49,791 bases of DNA from a virus. Below the pieces are notes generated by a model that had not been told where the DNA came from, ran no database searches, and worked only from the letters and a program-made list of their open reading frames with translations. Below, in pieces: positions 6,116 to 11,514 of this stretch (position 1 is the stretch's first letter; each line of letters starts with the position of its first letter). The position numbers and the translations under genes were made by a program. The stretch covers positions 1-49,791 of IMG/VR virus record IMGVR_UViG_3300034073_003786; one strand, 5' to 3'.

Positions 6116-6705
6116 CAGTCCCACCACCAGCAGAGATTTGTAAGTGTATTTAAGAATTGTTCGTGATAAACAGTGCGACTTGGATTTGGTTTGCCGTCTT
6201 TCATATCTTGTAGATACTCTATGATACCACGAACTACTGGAGTATCCTGAAAGTATTCGTGCATTCTGTAACAATCAAACTTCTCAATGTAGGTTATGAA
6301 GTCGTGTAGTGGGTTCATATTGCGACGATATCCCCAGATGAATACATCTTCATCTTTAATACCTTCCTTGTTGATGATTTCTAATGGATAAAACTTTTGA
6401 CCGTCTTCGTCTTCTACAGCATCTTCTTCTTTTTCTTTTGTATCAAACTTAAAGTGAAGTCCATCATAATACTTATCGTGTAATTCTTCATCAGGAGCAA
6501 CACGAACTCTCTCATTCTCTGCCAGAATATACTCCATACGACCTTTCGCACTCTCATCAGTCAAACGGAATACAATGTTGCCGATATAGTAATCCACCGG
6601 ACCACCATACATATTCTCTGACCTTTTTTTCCGAAATGAAAGATGAAGAATCTCAAATCCAGGATTTTCGTTTTCAGTTTCTACAAGACCTTGTGTGATG
6701 CTCAT
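6115..6705 (-). CDS. Hypothetical protein, 196 aa
   Basis: ATG 6705 has an excellent ribosome site (GGGAGGAAGGAG), so the TTG at 6735 is not used. The protein is acidic and soluble, with an insert-like run (KEKEEDAVEDEDGQ, ~res 100) and a Trp cluster at the C-terminus (LCWWWD). It is one of the larger unknowns of the region. No enzyme motif was recognised. Coupled to its neighbours by ATGA and TGATG overlaps. Confidence 0.75.
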   Translation of the reverse strand: MSITQGLVETENENPGFEILHLSFRKKRSENMYGGPVDYYIGNIVFRLTDESAKGRMEYILAENERVRVAPDEELHDKYYDGLHFKFDTKEKEEDAVEDEDGQKFYPLEIINKEGIKDEDVFIWGYRRNMNPLHDFITYIEKFDCYRMHEYFQDTPVVRGIIEYLQDMKDGKPNPSRTVYHEQFLNTLTNLCWWWD

Positions 6706-6965
6706 TCTCCTTCCTCCCTGTAATCTTTTTTCCAAGTTCTACTACAAATATCTACATCTACCCCGAGTCTCCAAACCCAAAACAAAATACTCAAAAGACC
6801 ATTACCACCTGATGTGATTTGAAGATAAGGAAATCCTGCATAATCATTGAAACTTAAAGAGACTTGTAGCAGAGACCATTTATAAGTCTTTGGACGAATT
6901 GTAAAGAACTGAAAAGAATAATCGGTTCCAAAGTCCTCTCTTTTATAAAAATGAAAGAGTTTCAT
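6702..6965 (-). CDS. Conserved phage hypothetical protein, 87 aa
   Basis: The C-terminal pattern (NGLLSILFWVWRLGVDVDIC, then SRTW) resembles a family of short phage proteins of unknown role with 'LL.....W..G.D.DI..RTW'; I know this only as a recurring phage ORF. It is mainly beta and aromatic-rich. ATGA overlaps both neighbours. Confidence 0.65.
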   Translation of the reverse strand: MKLFHFYKREDFGTDYSFQFFTIRPKTYKWSLLQVSLSFNDYAGFPYLQITSGGNGLLSILFWVWRLGVDVDICSRTWKKDYREEGE

Positions 6966-7156
6966 TGATTCAGTTCCTCTGCAAGTTGTAACAGATCATT
7001 CTTATCCAGGACTATCATGTCGTTTTGAGCATTGTAATATTTTACAGTTTCGGCAGCAAGTGAAAGAACTGCCGCAACCAACTTTTCTTCTGTATTGGCA
7101 CCAGTTTTATTTGCTTCCCAAACCTTATTCATAAATTCTTGTGCTCGATCGGTCAT
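6962..7156 (-). CDS. Hypothetical helical protein, 64 aa
   Basis: I use ATG 7156 (MTDRAQEFMNKVWEA), preceded by GAGGA at good spacing; an upstream in-frame start at 7189 lies deep in the previous gene. The protein is helical (TEEKLVAAVLSLAAETVKYY) and acidic at the end. It overlaps the upstream gene by 32 nt. Confidence 0.65.
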   Translation of the reverse strand: MTDRAQEFMNKVWEANKTGANTEEKLVAAVLSLAAETVKYYNAQNDMIVLDKNDLLQLAEELNQ

Positions 7157-7331
7157 TATAATGTTCCTCAAAGTCAAACCATTCATCAAGAGAGTTCATC
7201 ACCTGTTCAACAATACTATCAATGATAGCACCTTCTGTTGGATTTTCTATGTGTTTATGAGCACGGGAATATCCATATTTTACACCTTGTTCGAGTGCCA
7301 TTTCAAGCACATTGCGGAATTTTGGACGCAT
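7125..7331 (-). CDS. Conserved phage hypothetical protein (RAHKH motif), 68 aa
   Basis: The motif GYSRAHKHIENPTEGAI followed by EWFDFEE matches what I remember of a short protein common in T4-superfamily phages ('G..RAHKH...P.E..I ... FDF'), role unknown. The conserved His/Lys cluster suggests a functional site. It is transcribed from the promoter-in-hairpin at 7354-7389. Confidence 0.65.
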   Translation of the reverse strand: MRPKFRNVLEMALEQGVKYGYSRAHKHIENPTEGAIIDSIVEQVMNSLDEWFDFEEHYNDRSSTRIYE

Positions 7332-7353
7332 AACTTGATTGATGAATACACAT

Positions 7354-7389
7354 ACTATAAGACCCTTAACTCAAAAAGTCAAGGGTCAA
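7354..7389 (-). promoter_or_regulatory. Sigma70-type promoter embedded in a hairpin
   Basis: Minus strand: TTGACT (7377-7382), exactly 17 nt, TATAGT (7354-7359). The same DNA forms an inverted repeat, GACCCTTGACT / AGTTAAGGGTC (10 of 11 pairs, 5-nt loop). It should drive 7125-7331. It lies just after the stop at 7402 and may also weakly terminate that gene. Confidence 0.7.
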
Positions 7390-7401
7390 TGGTCTATTCA
7401 A

Positions 7402-7575
7402 TTAGGACTTCAATAATTCTCTACACACTCTCTTACATAATGATTGATTTTCATTACATTCAATTAAGCAAGTATAATAATCATTAATTAATTCTTCTTG
7501 ATTTATATATTCATTAATTGTTTTTTCAAGATGATTCCAAGAAGCAAGTTGATTATGAGAAATTAAATTGTGCAT
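7402..7575 (-). CDS. Hypothetical Cys-containing protein, 57 aa
   Basis: ATG 7575 follows GGAGGTC, so it is chosen over a GTG at 7593. The protein is helical with three Cys in the last third (YYTCLIECNENQSLCKRVCREL contains four counted across the motif). It is a single-gene unit with a TATAAT at 7599-7604 upstream and a hairpin downstream. Function unknown. Confidence 0.65.
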   Translation of the reverse strand: MHNLISHNQLASWNHLEKTINEYINQEELINDYYTCLIECNENQSLCKRVCRELLKS

Positions 7576-7594
7576 AATGACCTCCACGCACAAA

Positions 7595-7690
7595 AAACAT
7601 TATAATAAAGAGTTTTATGTTGTAGTGCTCTCACAATACTATTTTATCATAATGTTTGGATTTTATGATTTTCCTTTACATATCTCAATA
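7595..7690 (-). promoter_or_regulatory. AT-rich intergenic region with a -10 element
   Basis: TATAAT lies at 7599-7604, about 24 nt upstream of ATG 7575. No good -35 is seen. The rest of this AT-rich gap shows no ORF or hairpin that I trust. Confidence 0.4.
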
Positions 7691-7894
7691 CTAATAGGGC
7701 AAAGACTTCAATCCATTCAAAACTTCCTGAAAGCGTTCAGCACGACTTTTATGATGCTCTACATTCTCTTCAAGCACACTCACAATGTCGTCCAGAACTA
7801 CATCCAGAGACGCATCAGTATCAAAGTATTGTTGGATTGCTTCGGCAAGATACCTCCGCCGACTCCACTCAATCGAATATGGTTTGTAGTTCAT
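7691..7894 (-). CDS. Hypothetical helical protein, 67 aa
   Basis: I start at ATG 7894 (MNYKPYSIEWSRRRYLAEA); the TTG two codons earlier is less likely. A basic N-terminus is followed by acidic helices (DVVLDDIVSVLEENVEHHKS) that look like a small helical bundle. It has its own good promoter at 7916-7944. Confidence 0.65.
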   Translation of the reverse strand: MNYKPYSIEWSRRRYLAEAIQQYFDTDASLDVVLDDIVSVLEENVEHHKSRAERFQEVLNGLKSLPY

Positions 7895-7915
7895 AATCAA
7901 ACTGTATATGCGAGT

Positions 7916-7944
7916 ATTATAGCAGATTTACTCTGGGTCGTCAA
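7916..7944 (-). promoter_or_regulatory. Sigma70-type promoter
   Basis: TTGACG (7939-7944), 17-nt spacer, TATAAT (7916-7921), then ACTCGCATATACAG, which shares the downstream bases of the cassette promoters. The -35 lies in the last codons of the upstream gene. Confidence 0.75.
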
Positions 7945-8134
7945 GATCCCAGCAGCGTTGAAACTGCCCTCTTAATTCATTGAGTTTCATATCTTCCCAA
8001 TAAGTCAACAAATGTTGATTAATTTCTTTTTCTTCTTCTGTAAAATCCAGACGATATTTGTTTTTAATGATAATCACTTTCGTCATATCATCCAGAAAAG
8101 TTGTCGGCATATCCAAAAACTCTTCGTAAGTCAT
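7928..8134 (-). CDS. Hypothetical helical protein, 68 aa
   Basis: An acidic all-helix protein (TYEEFLDMPTTFLDDM, EEEKEINQHLLTYWEDM). ATGA coupling to the glutaredoxin gene upstream puts it in the 8698-to-7928 operon. Its 3' codons also encode the -35 of the next promoter. Confidence 0.65.
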   Translation of the reverse strand: MTYEEFLDMPTTFLDDMTKVIIIKNKYRLDFTEEEKEINQHLLTYWEDMKLNELRGQFQRCWDLDDPE

Positions 8135-8367
8135 ATGAGGTTTCTCTCTTTGAAGTATTGAAGTGTTTCTTTCAATCCACCAAGATGTTGATAATCAATT
8201 GCGACTTGCGGATAAGATGCTTCACTACCAAACTCTGCTATAAATTGTTTATCCGTAAAGTCTTGTTGATGCTTATATTCAAGATAAGAAATATCAAGAC
8301 TTTCTAGAAGCATTCTTGCCCTATCACATTCCTGACAGTTGTCTTTTGAATATAAAACTGCTTTCAT
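8131..8367 (-). CDS. Glutaredoxin, 78 aa
   Basis: A small thiol-disulfide oxidoreductase, cytoplasmic, probably supplying electrons to phage ribonucleotide reductase or repairing host thiols. Seen: the N-terminal strand AVLYSKDNCQECDRARMLLE with a CxxC active site (CQEC, unusual next to the common CPYC), the cis-proline segment SYPQVAID, and the glycine pair HLGGLKET, in the right order for a monomeric glutaredoxin. ATG 8367 lies one base after the upstream stop; longer in-frame starts (8436) lie inside that gene. Confidence 0.88.
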   Translation of the reverse strand: MKAVLYSKDNCQECDRARMLLESLDISYLEYKHQQDFTDKQFIAEFGSEASYPQVAIDYQHLGGLKETLQYFKERNLI

Positions 8368-8368
8368 C

Positions 8369-8698
8369 TCAATCACGCCGTCTCCAGTTTTCTTCATTAT
8401 CATCTCTGTCTCTACCAAACCATTCTGCAATATCATCAGGTGAGTTGAATCCTCTTATACCTCTTCTTTCGTGCCCTAAACTCCCTATGTCTAACTGATT
8501 GAGGAAATCGTCAAGGTCATCTTTCTGCATATCAGGATTTTCTGCCGTCCTTCTTGCTTGACGAAGAAACTTTGCTGCGGTTTGATTTGCTTTTGCCAAT
8601 TTTTCGGCCCAAATAATCTCATTTAATTCTACTGTTTCTCCTTTTGCAATTCTTTCGCAAATATTTTCTAATTTCAGTCTATAAGCAGTAGAAAGCAT
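8369..8698 (-). CDS. Conserved cyanophage-type hypothetical protein, 109 aa
   Basis: The helical N-terminal half (NICERIAKGETVELNEII, AKANQTAAKFLRQARRTAEN) is followed by an acidic, Arg-rich tail (GRDRDDNEENWRRRD). I recall similar proteins beside glutaredoxin genes in cyanomyoviruses, without a known role. The ATG at 8698 has GGAG, and a NATAAATA motif lies 21 nt upstream. Confidence 0.7.
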   Translation of the reverse strand: MLSTAYRLKLENICERIAKGETVELNEIIWAEKLAKANQTAAKFLRQARRTAENPDMQKDDLDDFLNQLDIGSLGHERRGIRGFNSPDDIAEWFGRDRDDNEENWRRRD

Positions 8699-8718
8699 AT
8701 GCAGTCTCCATATGGGAT

Positions 8719-8726
8719 TATTTATT
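8719..8726 (-). promoter_or_regulatory. Candidate late promoter AATAAATA
   Basis: AATAAATA on the minus strand resembles the T4-family late motif (TATAAATA) and sits 21 nt before ATG 8698. AT-rich context makes chance occurrence possible. Confidence 0.4.
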
Positions 8727-9291
8727 TTAAATTAAAAGAAATTGATATTCTTTCTTCATTACTTAGATTTGGATGAACTTTATGTGGTAACCAACTAGGA
8801 AAAATACACATCATCCCCTCCTGACTCATTATTTCAACCTGAGATCCATTGAATACATTGTAATTCCTTACATTCAGTTCTATCATCATATCCATAGATG
8901 GATTTTGGAACTGTATATTTCCACAATTATTTGGTGTTTTTACATAGTAAACCCCACTTAGAGCAGAACCTGGATGAGTATGTAACCAATTAAAGTTACC
9001 ATAATCATTAATATTCATCCATGCATGTCCAGATGCAACTCTTTCTATTTCTAAAAAATTACAAATATCATGAGAAAATTCAAAGATACATTTTACTAAT
9101 TCTTCTAACTCTTTTGGTGGTTTATTTAAATTAAAATCATTTGATTGCCACCCACCAACATTACTAATACATCTTCCTAAATCACTATTTCTTCTAGAAA
9201 TACAAAAAGTTCTTATAACTTCATTGTCTAGAGTAAATTTTTCGGTAAATAATGGAATTGAAAAAATAGTAGGATTAAAATCTATGTTCAT
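8722..9291 (-). CDS. 2OG-Fe(II) oxygenase-like protein (PF13759 type), 189 aa
   Basis: Probable non-haem iron, 2-oxoglutarate-dependent dioxygenase; the substrate is unknown. Pattern seen: AWMNINDYGNFNWLHTHPGS (first Fe-binding His region, ~res 90-108), SGVYYVKTP, NIQFQNP, then FPSWLPHKVHPNLSNEERIS (distal His and the Arg that would bind 2OG, ~165-185), ending ISFNLK. This order and the 'FPSWLPH.V.PN....RISISFN' signature fit the 2OG-FeII_Oxy_5 family, frequent in cyanophages. AATAAATA lies only 6 nt before the ATG, so any transcript from it would be nearly leaderless. Confidence 0.82.
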   Translation of the reverse strand: MNIDFNPTIFSIPLFTEKFTLDNEVIRTFCISRRNSDLGRCISNVGGWQSNDFNLNKPPKELEELVKCIFEFSHDICNFLEIERVASGHAWMNINDYGNFNWLHTHPGSALSGVYYVKTPNNCGNIQFQNPSMDMMIELNVRNYNVFNGSQVEIMSQEGMMCIFPSWLPHKVHPNLSNEERISISFNLK

Positions 9292-9296
9292 AAAAA

Positions 9297-9536
9297 TTAT
9301 TTATTTTTGTATTCATTGTGTTCATTCATCAACTCTTGTGCGAGTTTTATAGAACGACGCCATATTAGATATTTTACCACAGGGTTGCGTGGATTATTCA
9401 AAAACCACCATTTTTTTTTCTCAAAATCAATACTGATTAATTTTAACACATAATCAAAAGCAGTGGCAATACTATTATCTGCAACTAACAGATAAGCAAC
9501 CGCTGCAAAAATTAAAAGAGAAATGTAATAAGACAC
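9297..9536 (-). CDS. Small membrane protein, 79 aa (GTG start)
   Basis: The start codon is GTG at 9536. The first 25 residues (YYISLLIFAAVAYLLVADN) form a membrane helix; the rest is amphipathic and basic (WRRSIKLAQELMNEH), probably cytoplasmic. No family recognised. The inverted repeat GTATCA-AAC-TGATAC (9543-9557) lies just upstream. Confidence 0.55.
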   Translation of the reverse strand: MSYYISLLIFAAVAYLLVADNSIATAFDYVLKLISIDFEKKKWWFLNNPRNPVVKYLIWRRSIKLAQELMNEHNEYKNK

Positions 9537-9542
9537 TTTATT

Positions 9543-9557
9543 GTATCAAACTGATAC
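9543..9557. repeat. Short perfect inverted repeat
   Basis: GTATCA, AAC, TGATAC: 6-bp arms with a 3-nt centre, straddling the stop of one gene and the leader of the next. It could be an operator or chance. Confidence 0.3.
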
Positions 9558-9760
9558 TATTTAACACCATCAAACTGCCTCATAAATCGCAAACACTTTT
9601 TAAACTGCTCCCATTCCTCATCAGAAAAATTGTCTGATGCATAAGGAATCTGCACGATTGAAGCACAGACACGATTTACATTCACAGTAATCATCATATC
9701 ATTTGCGAATGTTGGGGAAGCAAAAGCAAGCAGAAATGGAAGAATTAAAAGTTTTTTCAT
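9557..9760 (-). CDS. Small exported protein, 67 aa
   Basis: A clear signal peptide (MKKLLILPFLLAFASPTFAND) has a likely cleavage site after TFA. The mature part is about 47 aa with two Cys (VNRVCASIVQ and FKKCLRF) that could form a disulfide in the periplasm. Phage-coded periplasmic proteins of this size may be superinfection or lysis factors; no homologue is recognised. ATGA coupling to the upstream gene. Confidence 0.65.
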   Translation of the reverse strand: MKKLLILPFLLAFASPTFANDMMITVNVNRVCASIVQIPYASDNFSDEEWEQFKKCLRFMRQFDGVK

Positions 9761-9978
9761 AGAAATTGCTCTAAACTGGAAACTGATGCACCTTTTACGG
9801 ACTTTTGAATGTAAGTTTTTGCGGACTTGTAGTTGTTTGCAGTGTGGACTTGTTGCCCGTTATGAAGAATAATAAACTTCTTACCACAAGGCACTGATGC
9901 CCACATTCCGTCTTTGGTCACATAACCAGCAGGGTCTCCTGGTTTTGGATTCAGAAGACCTTCGTTAGGAATGTTCAT
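9757..9978 (-). CDS. Hypothetical protein, 73 aa
   Basis: The protein has strand-rich segments (GMWASVPCGKKFIILHNGQQ) and a helical middle (NNYKSAKTYIQKSV). The ATG overlaps the upstream stop (ATGA). The pattern could be a small SH3- or WGR-like sheet protein, but no assignment is made. Confidence 0.6.
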   Translation of the reverse strand: MNIPNEGLLNPKPGDPAGYVTKDGMWASVPCGKKFIILHNGQQVHTANNYKSAKTYIQKSVKGASVSSLEQFL

Positions 9979-10118
9979 CCGAAAATGGCATTCACAGAAA
10001 TAACTTTAGCACTTGGATTGCGAGCAAGAGCAGTACGCTTGGCGTCTTGATAGTCTTTTGCTTCAACGATTTCGTCAAAGACCTTACCAGCGACATAGAG
10101 TTGAACTTTGCAACGCAT
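9975..10118 (-). CDS. Hypothetical protein, 47 aa
   Basis: ATG 10118 with GGGGGAA upstream, 47 codons, ending in an ATGA overlap. A strand-helix-strand unit (KVQLYVAGKVFDEIVEAKDY, DAKRTALARNP, AKVISVNAIFG) resembles the small 'strand-helix with Ala-Arg' proteins common in phage early operons. First gene after cassette copy 6. Confidence 0.65.
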   Translation of the reverse strand: MRCKVQLYVAGKVFDEIVEAKDYQDAKRTALARNPSAKVISVNAIFG

Positions 10119-10147
10119 TTGAGGATTCCCCCTGTGTTTACTTGTGT

Positions 10148-10200
10148 ATTATAGGGGATTTAGGCAGTCTTGAAGTACCCGTTGTGACGGTTTAGTAACT
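10148..10200 (-). promoter_or_regulatory. Recurrent intergenic promoter cassette (copy 6)
   Basis: AACCGTCACAAC, AGACTG, an 11-nt gap, TATAAT at 10148-10153, then ACACAAGTAAACAC. It drives 9975-10118 and the genes behind it. Confidence 0.55.
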
Positions 10201-10203
10201 GGA

Positions 10204-11430
10204 TTAGCGGCGAACCACCGACACAGCGACCTCACCTTGCTTGAAGATGATGTCCATCACGTTCTGGACTGCTTTTGCAGTGCCCGTGGATGCCTTATCA
10301 AAGATCGGGCAGACCACCAGACCATAGGACTTGGTGTAGGACTGCAGATCGCCCGCCTGAAGCGCCCCAGAGCGGATTCCAGCGGCGTCTGCAGGATGCA
10401 GGCGCAGGGTGCGACCAACGGTCTGACCAATGCCCACAACATCCATAGAGCGCAGGAAAACGACCGCCTCCAGAGCAGAGATGTTGATACCTTCTGAAAG
10501 CACAGAATGATGAAAAACCACAAACTTCTTGTCGGCATCCTTACCCCAGGCATTCAGGGTGTCGAAAAACACCTCACGATTGACCTTCTGCCCGTCAATA
10601 AAGGCACCGTGCTTCGCAGTGATATGAAGCACAGAGTAACCCTGCTCGGCAACCTGAGAGGCAAAATCACTTTCAGACAGCAGAGCAATGATATGCTTGG
10701 TTGCCTTCGCACATACCAGAATCTTGTTGACGGGATTGTCCTGAATGATTTGAGTCAGATACTCACAGTCACGCTGAGCAATGTCCTCGCCTTTGACCGA
10801 AAGACGCATCGGAGTAGCAATCACCTGAGGAGGAATGATGTATCCATTCTTCACCAGTTCAGGAGCAGGAACCTTGACAATAATTTGACCATAAACATCA
10901 ACATCATTCATGCCAGGTTTGGAAATAGTGGCGGAATACTTAGGAGTTGCCGTGAAGAAATAGCAACGCTTTGCTTCTTGACTGAAGTACTCTACAGCAG
11001 GGAAAAAGTCACGACGAACAGAATTGTGTGCCTCATCAAAATAAATGGTGTCAACATCAATGTCAGAATATTGAAGTTGATGCAAAGAATGATAAGTTGT
11101 AAAGATCAATTTGTGACCTTGAGTTGCCTCATACCAACCACGAATGACGCGAGGATTCGTACTGCTAAAGTGATGAGTTTCACCCGTGTGAACATGAAGA
11201 ACTTCAGCATTAGTGATAAACTCAAGGTACTCAAAAGACAACTGATCTGCCAGGAGGATGCGCGGTGCCACCACTACAACAGTCTTAGGAGCACTAGACT
11301 GGAAAACACGAATGGCATCAAAGATACCCACATTGGTCTTACCACCGCCTGTGGGAAACACGCACACCCCTTTGAGGTGCTGCGCCAAAGCATCCAGAGC
11401 AACTTGTTGGTGGGGGCGGAGTTGAATCAC
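10204..11430 (-). CDS. SF2 DEAH-box helicase, 408 aa
   Basis: ATP-dependent nucleic-acid helicase of superfamily 2, Rad25/UvsW or type-III restriction (ResIII) type. Seen: Q-motif-like start (LRPHQQVALDALAQHL), Walker A FPTGGGKTN (~26-34), motif Ia VVVVAPRILLADQL, motif II DEAH (FDEAHNSVR, ~133), motif III FFTATPK, and C-terminal motifs FHHSVLSEGINISALEAVV and VGIGQTVGRTLRLHP. The start is GTG 11430 preceded by GAGGA. At 408 aa it is shorter than T4 UvsW (503 aa) and lacks UvsW's N-terminal domain, so I do not call it uvsW. It is visibly more G+C-rich than the tail genes. It could act in replication restart or recombination. Confidence 0.88.
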   Translation of the reverse strand: MIQLRPHQQVALDALAQHLKGVCVFPTGGGKTNVGIFDAIRVFQSSAPKTVVVVAPRILLADQLSFEYLEFITNAEVLHVHTGETHHFSSTNPRVIRGWYEATQGHKLIFTTYHSLHQLQYSDIDVDTIYFDEAHNSVRRDFFPAVEYFSQEAKRCYFFTATPKYSATISKPGMNDVDVYGQIIVKVPAPELVKNGYIIPPQVIATPMRLSVKGEDIAQRDCEYLTQIIQDNPVNKILVCAKATKHIIALLSESDFASQVAEQGYSVLHITAKHGAFIDGQKVNREVFFDTLNAWGKDADKKFVVFHHSVLSEGINISALEAVVFLRSMDVVGIGQTVGRTLRLHPADAAGIRSGALQAGDLQSYTKSYGLVVCPIFDKASTGTAKAVQNVMDIIFKQGEVAVSVVRR

Positions 11431-11453
11431 GAGTCCTCATTGAATATAGGAAT

Positions 11454-11482
11454 ATTATAGCAGCAAAAAAGGGGGGTCTTGG
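11454..11482 (-). promoter_or_regulatory. Recurrent intergenic promoter cassette (copy 7), helicase promoter
   Basis: TATAAT at 11454-11459 lies right after the terminator T-run; AGACCC is part of the terminator's 3' arm. The GGTACAAG box lies upstream at about 11490-11500. Confidence 0.55.
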
Positions 11483-11491
11483 GAACCCCCT
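11465..11491 (-). terminator. Rho-independent terminator of the tail-fibre operon
   Basis: GGGGGT, a 7-nt loop, ACCCCC, then six T on the minus strand, 24 nt after the stop of the 836-aa fibre gene. Confidence 0.8.
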
Positions 11492-11514
11492 TGTACCAGT
11501 TTGAAAAGTGTCTA

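Noticed and set aside
9543-9557. Operator for a phage repressor
   Set aside because: Only one short 6-bp palindrome with no second copy found; kept only as a low-confidence repeat.
10204-11430. Calling the helicase uvsW
   Set aside because: Motifs are SF2 but the N-terminal domain of UvsW is missing and the start differs; a ResIII-type relative is equally likely.
10507-11460. Plus-strand frame of 317 codons opposite the helicase
   Set aside because: Shadow of the helicase gene, with no family motifs, and it crosses the promoter and start region.
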